From Lachnospiraceae bacterium UBA7205 (lineage in GTDB: Bacteria; Bacillota; Clostridia; Lachnospirales; Lachnospiraceae), in contig DKUL01000014.1 of the NCBI GenBank assembly GCA_002490665.1, positions 41,632-105,631 on the forward strand: DNA of 64,000 nucleotides, read 5' to 3'. The translations under genes and the position numbers were made by a program. This document shows positions 16,872-24,448 of this stretch, piece after piece. A model generated the notes under the pieces. It saw nothing but the letters and a program-made list of their open reading frames with translations. It did not search any database and was not told the DNA's origin. The first letter of the stretch is position 1; the number at the start of each line of letters is the position of its first letter.

Positions 16872-17633
16872 CTAAATAACCTGTACGCCGCGTCTCTTGC
16901 AGTCCTCCAGAAACTCTTCCGGCAGGTTGTCGTCAGAGATGACAATGTCCACATCACTCAGGCTACAGAATGAATACGTATTTTTCACCCCTATTTTGGA
17001 GGAATCCATCAGAAGAATCACCTGCTCTGCCTGCTGCATGACCGTCTTTTTCAGGATTGCCTCCTCGTCCACGCCGCAGTTAAATCCCGTCTGGTCACAA
17101 TAGCTGGTAACCCCCATGAACGCCTGGTCAAAATTTATCCGCTGTACCTCCTGGATGGTATGGATGCCGCATACGCTCATGCTGTACTGGTTTATTTTCC
17201 CCCCGAGCATATATACGGAAGGTTTTGTCAGCCTGCCCAGCTCCACCGCGCATGTCAGGGAATTGGTATAAATCAGGCTGGACTGATCCGGGATGCAGGA
17301 TGCCAGCATTGTCGTTGTGCTGCCGGAATCCAGAAAGATTGTCGTGTCCCTGCGCAGAAACTGCTGCGCCTTTCGGGTAATCAGCTGTTTTGCCTCAATG
17401 TTGCGCACCTGCCGCCGGCTCAGCATATCATCTGTGCCAATGACAACATCGACTGATTTTGCACCTCCGTGCACCCGTACAATTCGTTTCGCCTCATCAA
17501 GAGCCTTCAAGTCTGTGCGCAGTGTCATTTCGGATATCTGGGGAATTTTATTCTTTAGCTGGGCAAAGCTGATATTCCCGCTCTGATTCACCAGCTCCAC
17601 AATCATGTTTCTGCGCTGTTCCATTGCATCCAT
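16872..17633 (-). CDS. DeoR/GlpR-family transcriptional regulator
   Basis: 253 residues. N-terminal helix-turn-helix (ELVNQSGNISFAQLKNKIPQ followed by SEMTLRTDLKALDEA) and the basic hinge RIVRVHGGAK, then a DeoRC sensor domain (LDSGSTTTMLASCI, YTNSLTCAVELG) of the ribose-phosphate isomerase-like fold that binds phosphorylated sugars. It heads the PTS operon and most likely represses it, being released by a sugar phosphate made by the pathway. The upstream region has a strong promoter overlapped by repeated candidate operators. The start at 17633 is preceded by GGAGG. Confidence 0.88.
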   Translation of the reverse strand: MDAMEQRRNMIVELVNQSGNISFAQLKNKIPQISEMTLRTDLKALDEAKRIVRVHGGAKSVDVVIGTDDMLSRRQVRNIEAKQLITRKAQQFLRRDTTIFLDSGSTTTMLASCIPDQSSLIYTNSLTCAVELGRLTKPSVYMLGGKINQYSMSVCGIHTIQEVQRINFDQAFMGVTSYCDQTGFNCGVDEEAILKKTVMQQAEQVILLMDSSKIGVKNTYSFCSLSDVDIVISDDNLPEEFLEDCKRRGVQVI

Positions 17634-17733
17634 CTTGCTACCTCCTGTAACCCTATGTTTTTTTGTTTCTGATTTTCATGTCACACCTCTCCTTTCATTT
17701 TACCCTTTTTCACAGCTTCTTCAACCATAACTT

Positions 17734-17775
17734 TTGTTTCAAAAGGGTTTTTGTTTTATTTTGTTGTTTCAAAAG
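17734..17775. promoter_or_regulatory. Repeated candidate DeoR operators
   Basis: The 12-base word TTGTTTCAAAAG occurs at 17734-17745 and 17764-17775 (30 bases apart), just downstream of the predicted -10 box on the minus strand. A related word in the other orientation (CTTTTATTTCAA) lies upstream of the -35 box near 17816-17827. Repeats in this arrangement fit a DeoR-type repressor that blocks its own operon. Confidence 0.5.
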
Positions 17776-17786
17776 TTTGTACTTTT

Positions 17787-17815
17787 ATAATAACAGTCAT
17801 TTGGGCGTTTGTCAA
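17787..17815 (-). promoter_or_regulatory. Predicted strong promoter of the PTS operon
   Basis: Perfect TTGACA (17810-17815 on the minus strand) and TATTAT (17787-17792) with a 17-base spacer, about 155 bases upstream of the DeoR gene. The 5' untranslated region is pyrimidine-rich on the plus strand and holds no further obvious structure. Confidence 0.7.
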
Positions 17816-17870
17816 CTTTTATTTCAACAATTTTCCTTTTTTTATAAAACCTTTGAGCCAGAAGCACAAT

Positions 17871-17901
17871 AAAAGGACTATCCGACAGCGAATAGCCCTT
17901 T
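17871..17901 (-). terminator. Terminator after the AAA-ATPase gene
   Basis: On the minus strand AAAGGGCTAT and ATAGTCCTTT form a ten-pair stem (with one G-T pair) and the sequence runs into TTTT. It lies about 60 bases after the stop at 17963 and separates that gene from the PTS operon promoter. Confidence 0.65.
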
Positions 17902-17962
17902 CACCATTTTCATGTAATTTGTGCGGAAACAAACATTACTATTCCCGGATGTCCCCGCTCAT

Positions 17963-19660
17963 CTATCCGGAAACCACCTTGCATCGTTTTTTATAACATG
18001 CGATTCCATACCTGTATATGGTTGTCATGCCGTCGTCAATCAGCGCTTCCTCGTAACAGTTGTCATGAATCTGCTTCAATGCCTCCTTACAGGCGCCGTC
18101 AAACGCCGCATTCTCAGCGTATTTCAGCTCGATGACAATTCCGATTTCCTTATCCTCCACTTCCACACTGATGTCGCTGTAGCCGTCGCCGGATTCGGCA
18201 TTGGATTTGGCTTTCCAGCCATTCATGCCTGCACATAGGCCCAGTAAAATGCCATGATAGAAGTTTTCCTTTCTTTCCTTTCTGACACTGGTGTCACGGA
18301 CGCTGATGGTCTTTCGCAGATAGGAGGTGAACTCCTTTTCAATGGCAGATGCGTCATTTTGCTCAAATGCCCTGCGGAGGTTTTCCAGTTTTTGTGTATC
18401 TTTTCGCGTCTCGTCCCTAAACCATTCCTGTATCTGTTCCTCAAATATCCACTGTATCTCCCGGTTTGGTATCACCAGTTCTATCATGCCGCCGTCATCA
18501 TGTTCGTTTTGTGTCAGATAACCTGTCGTAAACAGAATGCTCCACAGATTTTCCATCTTGGAATCCAGATCCCTGTAAGTCAGTTCCTGTCGGATTTTCT
18601 TTCTGACGCTTCCGCCATTGACCAGAAGTTCAATCTCGTCCCTGGTAGCAGCGTCCGCCCTGGATAAGAACCTCCTGATAATGTCGTTGCTGCTCGTGTT
18701 TACCCAGTAATTCTGCGGTTGCGAAGCCGGACTCATTTTCAGGGCATGGCAATAGCTTACCACATCCCACGGACAATAGACATCAATGCTGTTAAAATGA
18801 TATCCATCGTACCATTCCCTGATAATGTCATATTTTTCCATAAACCCATAATATTCCAGCATTTGTCGGATCTCCGCGTCCGTAAATCCGAAATATTCAT
18901 TATACTGCACATCTTTTATTGTGTAGACACTAAAATTATTGAGACCGGTAAAAATACTCTCCCTCGATATCCTTAAACATCCTGTCAGCACTGCGAATTT
19001 CAGGCTGTCGTTTGTCTTAAAGGCATTGCCAAACAAAACCCTGACCAGTTCCACCATGGAATCATAATACCCCGCCTGGTACGCCTTATCAAGCGGCACA
19101 TCATACTCGTCGACCAGCATGACCGTCTCCTGCCCATAATGTTTCCGCAAAAACTGCGACAGCATCAGCAGACTGTCCTTGAGCAGATCGTCCGACATGG
19201 TAAAGGTTCCTGTCTCATCTGTACTGATCAGCGCCCTGTACTGGCTGCGTTCCGTATCATCAATCCGGTCGCTTTCCAGCAGAAACCGAAACCGCATTGC
19301 CTCCCTGCCTATGATTCTGCGGAGCATTATTTTTGCCTCTTCAAAGTTCTCTCCTGTCGCACCCTTTAGCGTGATGGAAATCACCGGAAATTTCCCCATG
19401 TACGCTTCGCACAATTCTCTTTCCCCGGCAATCTCAAGTCCGTCAAAAACCGTGCTGTCACTGCCCGTCTCAAAAAAATATTTCAGCATGCTCATGTTCA
19501 GTGTTTTTCCAAAACGCCTCGGGCGCGTGAACAGAGTCACATATGCCGGATTTTCCAGAAAGGTCCTGATAAGCCCTGTTTTATCAACATAATAAAACCC
19601 ATCCCTGCGTAATCTCTCGAAATTCTCAATTCCCATAGGGAGCTTTGCCTTTCCTGCCAT
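17963..19660 (-). CDS. AAA-ATPase/PD-(D/E)XK nuclease-like protein (PF09820/PF08011 type)
   Basis: About 565 residues. The N-terminal part is the AAA-ATPase_like family: GIENFERLRRDGFYYVDKT, a P-loop in TRPRRFGKTLNMSML, and a Walker B in VMLVDEYDVPLDKAY. The C-terminal part looks like the PD-(D/E)XK nuclease family that usually follows it (YSDISVEVEDKEIGIVIELKY, with D, then E-x-K). The family is common and multicopy in gut anaerobes; its role is not established, though links to mobile or defence functions have been suggested. I chose ATG at 19660 (GGGG seven bases upstream, MAGKAKLPMGIENF is the family start). An 87/88-bp tandem repeat lies just upstream. Confidence 0.82.
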   Translation of the reverse strand: MAGKAKLPMGIENFERLRRDGFYYVDKTGLIRTFLENPAYVTLFTRPRRFGKTLNMSMLKYFFETGSDSTVFDGLEIAGERELCEAYMGKFPVISITLKGATGENFEEAKIMLRRIIGREAMRFRFLLESDRIDDTERSQYRALISTDETGTFTMSDDLLKDSLLMLSQFLRKHYGQETVMLVDEYDVPLDKAYQAGYYDSMVELVRVLFGNAFKTNDSLKFAVLTGCLRISRESIFTGLNNFSVYTIKDVQYNEYFGFTDAEIRQMLEYYGFMEKYDIIREWYDGYHFNSIDVYCPWDVVSYCHALKMSPASQPQNYWVNTSSNDIIRRFLSRADAATRDEIELLVNGGSVRKKIRQELTYRDLDSKMENLWSILFTTGYLTQNEHDDGGMIELVIPNREIQWIFEEQIQEWFRDETRKDTQKLENLRRAFEQNDASAIEKEFTSYLRKTISVRDTSVRKERKENFYHGILLGLCAGMNGWKAKSNAESGDGYSDISVEVEDKEIGIVIELKYAENAAFDGACKEALKQIHDNCYEEALIDDGMTTIYRYGIACYKKRCKVVSG

Positions 19661-19697
19661 ACCGTACCCCTTTCCCTGAAATATTTGTATTTTTTTC

Positions 19698-19706
19698 AGT
19701 ATACCA
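19698..19706 (-). promoter_or_regulatory. Extended -10 element before the AAA-ATPase gene
   Basis: TGGTATACT on the minus strand is an extended -10 box about 40 bases before the start codon. No good -35 box is seen at 16-18 bases, which is usual for extended -10 promoters. Confidence 0.4.
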
Positions 19707-19744
19707 CATCTGTTAAAATAAATCACACCTTATTTTCAGATTTC

Positions 19745-19988
19745 CTTCGGGTGCCCATGCGCCGGGCACCCGTCAGCCCTGGCTGACATACTTCCCTGGG
19801 TGCCCGTGTGCAATCGAGCAGGGAAGTGCCATCTTCACTGCCCGTGCGCCGGGCACCCGTCAGCCCTGGCTGACATACTTCCCTGGGGTGCCCATGTGCA
19901 ATCGAGCAGGGAAGCGCCATCTTCACTGCTCGTGCGCCGGGCACCCGTCAGCCCTGGCTGACATACTTCCTCGGGGTGCCCGTGTGCA
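19745..19988. repeat. 87/88-bp tandem repeat with nested inverted repeats
   Basis: Two full units and a truncated third: GYGCGCCGGGCACCC starts at about 19758, 19845 and 19933 (periods 87 and 88). Each unit contains GTCAGCC-CT-GGCTGAC (first copy 19772-19787) and CTTCCCTG/CAGGGAAG arms (19791-19798 and 19819-19826); GGGTGCCC/GGGCACCC arms recur as well (19749-19756 and 19764-19771 in the first copy). The units differ at a few positions. An open frame on the minus strand passes through it (a peptide with repeated PREVCQPGLTGARR), but I do not call it a gene. It fills the space between the trpS terminator and the AAA-ATPase promoter; the rest of 19661-20042 holds only those elements. Confidence 0.85.
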
Positions 19989-20032
19989 TAAAAAGAACCG
20001 ATAAACTGTGATATTCACAACTTTATCGGTTC
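19988..20032 (-). terminator. Rho-independent terminator of trpS
   Basis: Eleven-base arms GAACCGATAAA (19995-20005) and TTTATCGGTTC (20022-20032); on the minus strand the stem is followed by TTTTTA. It begins ten bases after the trpS stop. Confidence 0.85.
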
Positions 20033-20042
20033 ATTGATTTTC

Positions 20043-21146
20043 TTACTTTTCCTCGTTTGTATACCGTGCGCTCTGTGCGCTGATTAACTCTGCGTCCTCA
20101 AAGTAGTCAATTTTCATGGCATGCTTTACCTCCGAGAGGGTCTGGGCTGCCACTTCCCTAGCCGCCTCAGAGCCCTTTTTGAGGATATTGTATACCTCAG
20201 GAATATCCTTCTCAAATGCCGCACGGCGTTTCCGAATCGGCTCCAGCTCCTCCTGCACGACATTGTTCAAAAACTTCTTGACCTTGACATCGCCAAGACC
20301 GCCCCTTGTGTAATGTGCCTTCATCTCGTCAAGATTTGCATAATCCGGACAGTACCGCGCGAAGTGCTCGTCACGCGCAAATGCATCCAGATATGTAAAT
20401 ACCGTATTTCCCTCGAGATGACCCGGGTCACTTACCTGCAAGTGCAAAGGATCCGTGTACATGCTCATGATTTTTGTGCGCACCTCGTCCGCGCTGTCCG
20501 CCAGATAAATGCAGTTGCCAAGCGACTTGCTCATCTTCGCCTTTCCGTCCGTCCCCGGAAGCCGCCTGCACGCGTCCGCTTCCGGTATCAGTGCCTTGGG
20601 CTCTACCAGGACGGGATTTTCCGGCGCATATACGGCGTTAAACTTATGCACAATTTCCTTGGTCTGCTCTATCATCGGAAGCTGATCCTCCCCGACGGGA
20701 ACCACGTTTGCCTTGCAGAACGTGATATCCGCCGCCTGGCTGATTGGGTAATTAAAGAACCCCACCGGAATGCTCGCCTCGAAATTCCGAAGCTGTATCT
20801 CGTTTTTGACTGTCGGGTTCCGCTGCAGCCGCGCAACCGTAACCAGGTTCATATAATAGAATGTAAGCTCCGTGAGCTCCGATATCTGGGACTGGATAAA
20901 GAGCGTGGATTTGGCAGGGTCAAGTCCCGCGGACAGATAGTCCAGCGCCACCTCGATGACATTCTGCCTGACCTTCTCTGGGTTGTCGAAATTGTCCGTA
21001 AGCGCCTGGGCATCCGCAACCATGATATATATCTTGTCATACTCCCCGGAATTCTGCAATTCGACCCTTCCCCTGAGCGAGCCTACATAATGACCAATGT
21101 GTAATCTTCCCGTCGGTCTGTCACCTGTTAAAATAATCTTACTCAT
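20043..21146 (-). CDS. trpS: Tryptophanyl-tRNA synthetase
   Basis: 367 residues. Class I synthetase that charges tRNA-Trp. The HIGH motif is seen in [17 protein letters not shown] (residues about 8-24) and the KMSKS motif in [14 protein letters not shown] near residue 197. The Trp-specific substrate region ([20 protein letters not shown]) is intact and the length matches the longer clostridial type. No T-box leader was found in the 197 bases upstream, which instead carry three hairpins and a copy of the intercistronic repeat; transcription may come from the upstream TPR gene operon or from an unrecognised promoter. Confidence 0.95.
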   Translation of the reverse strand: MSKIILTGDRPTGRLHIGHYVGSLRGRVELQNSGEYDKIYIMVADAQALTDNFDNPEKVRQNVIEVALDYLSAGLDPAKSTLFIQSQISELTELTFYYMNLVTVARLQRNPTVKNEIQLRNFEASIPVGFFNYPISQAADITFCKANVVPVGEDQLPMIEQTKEIVHKFNAVYAPENPVLVEPKALIPEADACRRLPGTDGKAKMSKSLGNCIYLADSADEVRTKIMSMYTDPLHLQVSDPGHLEGNTVFTYLDAFARDEHFARYCPDYANLDEMKAHYTRGGLGDVKVKKFLNNVVQEELEPIRKRRAAFEKDIPEVYNILKKGSEAAREVAAQTLSEVKHAMKIDYFEDAELISAQSARYTNEEK

Positions 21147-21179
21147 CTATGCTATTCCTCATTTCCATCTTAATTTTTT

Positions 21180-21227
21180 ATACTCACGACAGATGAAATC
21201 TGCCGGAGTATAGCGCCAGCCGCAGCC
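21180..21227 (-). repeat. Intercistronic hairpin element, copy 2
   Basis: Second copy of the element at 3471-3518, with the same CAGAT-GAA-ATCTG core and the same GCGCCAGCCGCAGCC tail; it has one base fewer after the core. The outer arms ATACTC/GAGTAT pair fully. The next stem is GCCGC-GAA-GCGGC (21225-21237), where copy 1 has CACA-AAA-TGTG: the sequence changed but pairing is kept. It lies between the TPR gene and trpS on the transcribed strand. Confidence 0.7.
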
Positions 21228-21246
21228 GCGAAGCGGCATATTTCCT

Positions 21247-21279
21247 ATCTGAAAAATTATCATATAAGATTTTTCAGAT
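21247..21279. other. Hairpin upstream of trpS
   Basis: Perfect 11-base arms ATCTGAAAAAT (21247-21257) and ATTTTTCAGAT (21269-21279) with an 11-base loop. It could act as a terminator or a processing/stability stem; no clear T-run lies after it on the minus strand. Confidence 0.55.
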
Positions 21280-21300
21280 TGTGGCTTGTGTGCATAACTT

Positions 21301-21336
21301 TATACTGAGCGGTCAGTCTTTTCGACCGCCAGTATA
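21301..21336 (-). other. Hairpin just after the TPR/DUF4037 gene
   Basis: Thirteen paired bases: TATACTG and GCGGTC (one bulged A) against GACCGC and CAGTATA, with a nine-base loop. It begins eight bases after the stop codon at 21344. Weak as a classical terminator because no T-run follows; a 3'-end protecting stem is equally possible. Confidence 0.55.
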
Positions 21337-21343
21337 CACAGCG

Positions 21344-24300
21344 CTATAAGCTGCCATGCTGGTTCGCCGTCTCCAGATCCTTATAGCCGTAAAACCGCAC
21401 TGTATTTTTCATAATCTCATATGTCGCATTTTTGCCGTTCTGTGCAAACTCGACGATATAACGGCCATACATCTCCAGCATCCTGTCAGAGTACGTGCCA
21501 AGCTCGCCCCTAAGGTAAGTCTCATATGATGTATCATATGGCAGATCCTCCGATGTGTGTATGGCGCGGGCATTGCCTGCAAGGTTCGGGTACGCTGCGG
21601 CAAACTCCTCCATCCATTTTACCTGAAATCCGATAATCTGCTCCATGACCGTCTTCTTGTCCTCCGATACCGGCGGGAGCTTGTCCGCAAAACTTGCATA
21701 CGCGTCCGGTGCCGTGGATTCCATCATGCGGGCGTATTTCTCCTGTATCATATTCCTGCCGTTTTCATAGTTTGTCTTAAATTCATACAGGTATTGCAGC
21801 AGCATGTCCTCTGTCCATGTCATATATTGGCTCATGCGCATGATTTTGAATGTCGGCCAGTTATTCTGGCAGCTTGCCCTTCCGCCCTCGTTCTGCACCT
21901 TGTCAAACGCCTCGAACTCTGCTTTTGCTATGGAAAGCGAAAGCGCTGTTATAATCGGCGTATCAGCGACAATGGCAGTCAGCAGGGCATCACTCTTGGC
22001 CGTCAGTTCCTTCGTGGATGCGTCCAGATAGACGTCGCACGCGCCAATCATATTCTGGCGCTCAAGCTCATTTGCAAAAATAACGGCAAGCGACTCGATT
22101 GCCACAGTGAGTTCTGCCGCATGCGCATCATCCATGGGAAGCAGGCATACTTTTTCCACAAGCTCGGATACCTGCATGCGTTTTCCGTCTTCGCCGGTGA
22201 CTGACATCGCCGGATTCCTGGGCATCCCCTTAAAGAGCCATTTGTCATGCGGTGCATACGTCTTATTGAGCAGATAGTAAAGCTTCATCGCCTGTCTCGC
22301 GCACTCCGCCTTGGCAAGCTCTGCCGCCACGAGCTGTCCGCGTCCGCGCATACGCGGAAGATTATACTGGCCGCTCTGCGAAAACAGTGCACAGGTCTGC
22401 GCAATTTTCCGGTACCACACAGCTTTGGGATAATATGCCTTCAATTTGTTGCGGTACCGCGTAAATATCCCTTCATCATCACGGAAAACGGCGCCGTTGA
22501 CGGCTGCGGCAAGTGCATAATCATGTACCGCCAGCCAGCTTTTTATGGTTGCAAGGCTCTCTTTTCCCAGCGTGTCGTTCCCGCTCCCCTGCATCAAAGC
22601 GCCTATCAAATCATAGCCCAGCGTACTCTTGTAAAAGTCTTCGATGACCATGACGCCGCTGCGGTTCCTGCCGTGGAATGTCTCTATGCGTTCCACACCC
22701 ATGAAACTCCTCGGAAGCTGCTCATACGCCGCCTGTAGTTCCTCGCCAATTTCACCGTACACCTTTTTGGTTACCCACATGACAAAGCGCGGTCCAAAGT
22801 CATGATCCCGTGACTGGATATCATCAAAGCCAAAGCAGTCCGACCCCTTCCCGACAAGCCCGACCGCAATGAGGTGCTCATACGCCTGAAATTTTTCGGC
22901 AATCATCGGTTTTCCGTATTCCTCATAATAGCGCCTGCACAATTCAAGCCCTGTGATTTCCGGTGTACTTTCCGGGACGGCAGCTGCTTCTCCAGTCCCT
23001 GCCACATTCTCCATCCCAGCCGGAATATCTACCGTGTCTGCCGCTACTTCCTCCTTTATCACGGCGACAGGCTCCTCCGGATACGGTGTTTCCACTGCTG
23101 TCTCTTCTCTTATCTCCGGGACGGACTCCTCCGATTCTGGCATTTCCACTGCCGGCTCTTGCCCTATCTCCGGAACGGACTCCTCTAAATTTGGCATTTC
23201 AACCGTCGGCTCTTGCCTTATCTCCGGCGCAGGCTCCTCCAATTCTGGCATTTCCACTGCCGGCTCTTGCCTTATCTCCGGGACGGACTCCTCCGATTCT
23301 GGCATTTCCACTGCCGGCTCTTCCCTTATCTCCGGATTTTCCAAGGGTGTCGGTTCCTCGGCAGCTTCTCCAGCCGCATCTGCTGTAACGGACTCCTCCA
23401 AATATGCAGCCTTTTCCACTGCCTCCGCAGCAGGCATGTCAGTCGACGATGTACCATCCGCTGTTTCCTCATCTGTCCCTGCAGCAGAATTCTCAAAAGA
23501 ATCCTCCGCATACTCAAGATTCCGCAATGCCTCTGCCGCTTCTTTTGCATCTGCTGCCTCGCGGATTTTGCGTTTTATAATTTTAATGTTCTCGCTGAGC
23601 CTCTCATACTGAATATTTTCACTTCCGAGATACTTCGCCACACAGTCCCTAGCCTTTTCCATGACGCCAAGTGCGTTCTCGTAATCCTTATCCATATAAT
23701 AAAGGCTGCCCAGCGCAGACAACGCCGCGCTGTAATGTGAATCGTCCACGCCAATTTCCTCGAAAATGCGGATTGCCTCCTCTGCCCGCGCCTTCGCCTC
23801 GTCATCCTGCTCAAGCTCTATGCACGTGTTGGCAAGGTTTGCCTGCGTGACAGCAACCTCAAACTGCTTATCCTCTTTATGATTCACGATACAAAGCGCG
23901 TTCACAAGCTGCTCCTTTGCCGCCGCAAAGTCCCCCATCTCCTGGTAAAGCAGGCTCAGGTTATTGTAAAAGCTTGCAAAATACATATCGTCCTCGTTGA
24001 GCAGCGCCTCATAAACCGGGCGCACCTGGTTGTAAAACGCGAGGGAATCCTGGAGACGCCCTGCCGCACGGTATGCATTTGCGATATTTAACAGTGTTGT
24101 CGCATAGGGAATCGAATTCTGAATCCCCATCTCGTCCATAAGTGCCAGCGCCTTCTGGCAGTTTTCGACCGAAAGCTCATACTGCCCGGTTTCCCTGTAA
24201 AAACCAATGGTCTCATTGTAGAGGTTCAGCACGATATCCTGTGCGCCTTCTTCCAGTGCCTGCGCAATATGTGATTCCAGAAATTGTGGTATCTCATTTA

Positions 24301-24355
24301 TTTTTTCCTGTGCAAAAAGCTCGTCAAGCTCGCTCGTTACCTGATTTATGTCCAT
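21344..24355 (-). CDS. TPR protein with DUF4037-type nucleotidyltransferase-like and DUF4125-type domains
   Basis: 1003 residues. Residues 1-265 are tetratricopeptide repeats (YATTLLNIANAYRAAGRLQD, FYNNLSLLYQEMGDFAAAKE, QANLANTCIELEQDDEAKAR, ALSALGSLYYMDKDYENALG). Residues about 280-465 are an acidic linker containing five 18-residue repeats (EIRQEPAVEMPxxEESVP). Residues about 468-740 look like DUF4037: GSDCFGFDDIQSRDHDFG with GS and Asp pairs recalls the active site of nucleotidyltransferases. The rest (about 780-1003) resembles DUF4125. No signal peptide or membrane helix. I chose ATG at 24355 after GGGGG; the frame is open 28 codons further. It ends the clpX-yczE-methyltransferase run. 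Function unknown; a nucleotide-transfer role directed by TPR contacts is inference. Confidence 0.75.
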   Translation of the reverse strand: MDINQVTSELDELFAQEKINEIPQFLESHIAQALEEGAQDIVLNLYNETIGFYRETGQYELSVENCQKALALMDEMGIQNSIPYATTLLNIANAYRAAGRLQDSLAFYNQVRPVYEALLNEDDMYFASFYNNLSLLYQEMGDFAAAKEQLVNALCIVNHKEDKQFEVAVTQANLANTCIELEQDDEAKARAEEAIRIFEEIGVDDSHYSAALSALGSLYYMDKDYENALGVMEKARDCVAKYLGSENIQYERLSENIKIIKRKIREAADAKEAAEALRNLEYAEDSFENSAAGTDEETADGTSSTDMPAAEAVEKAAYLEESVTADAAGEAAEEPTPLENPEIREEPAVEMPESEESVPEIRQEPAVEMPELEEPAPEIRQEPTVEMPNLEESVPEIGQEPAVEMPESEESVPEIREETAVETPYPEEPVAVIKEEVAADTVDIPAGMENVAGTGEAAAVPESTPEITGLELCRRYYEEYGKPMIAEKFQAYEHLIAVGLVGKGSDCFGFDDIQSRDHDFGPRFVMWVTKKVYGEIGEELQAAYEQLPRSFMGVERIETFHGRNRSGVMVIEDFYKSTLGYDLIGALMQGSGNDTLGKESLATIKSWLAVHDYALAAAVNGAVFRDDEGIFTRYRNKLKAYYPKAVWYRKIAQTCALFSQSGQYNLPRMRGRGQLVAAELAKAECARQAMKLYYLLNKTYAPHDKWLFKGMPRNPAMSVTGEDGKRMQVSELVEKVCLLPMDDAHAAELTVAIESLAVIFANELERQNMIGACDVYLDASTKELTAKSDALLTAIVADTPIITALSLSIAKAEFEAFDKVQNEGGRASCQNNWPTFKIMRMSQYMTWTEDMLLQYLYEFKTNYENGRNMIQEKYARMMESTAPDAYASFADKLPPVSEDKKTVMEQIIGFQVKWMEEFAAAYPNLAGNARAIHTSEDLPYDTSYETYLRGELGTYSDRMLEMYGRYIVEFAQNGKNATYEIMKNTVRFYGYKDLETANQHGSL
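23066..23335 (-). repeat. 54-bp coding minisatellite (five units)
   Basis: Five consecutive 54-base units inside the TPR/DUF4037 gene, encoding 18-residue repeats with the core E-I-R-Q-E-P-A-V-E-M-P. Units differ at a few codons. Such arrays often vary in number between strains. Confidence 0.8.
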
Positions 24356-24448
24356 ACTAATCCCCCATTCCGCCTTGGGCGGCCCAATATAGATAATGCG
24401 AATAGATTCGCATATGAAAAACGCTGCCTTTTTTTGCAAAATCCCTAA

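Noticed and set aside
19723..19944. Small open frame through the 87/88-bp tandem repeat (minus strand)
   Set aside because: The peptide only reflects the repeat (PREVCQPGLTGARR twice), has no clear ribosome site, and lies between a terminator and a promoter. Better treated as a structural repeat.
19745..19988. CRISPR array
   Set aside because: Units are directly adjacent with no unique spacers, only about two and a half copies, and no cas genes are near.
21147..21343. T-box riboswitch upstream of trpS
   Set aside because: No T-box core (AGGGTGGNACCGCG-like) or specifier stem was seen; the region holds the repeat element and hairpins instead.
22953..23612. Open frame of over 200 codons on the plus strand opposite the TPR gene linker
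   Set aside because: Low-complexity Ser/Gly/Ile text caused by the 54-base coding repeat on the other strand; the minus-strand frame has clear domains.
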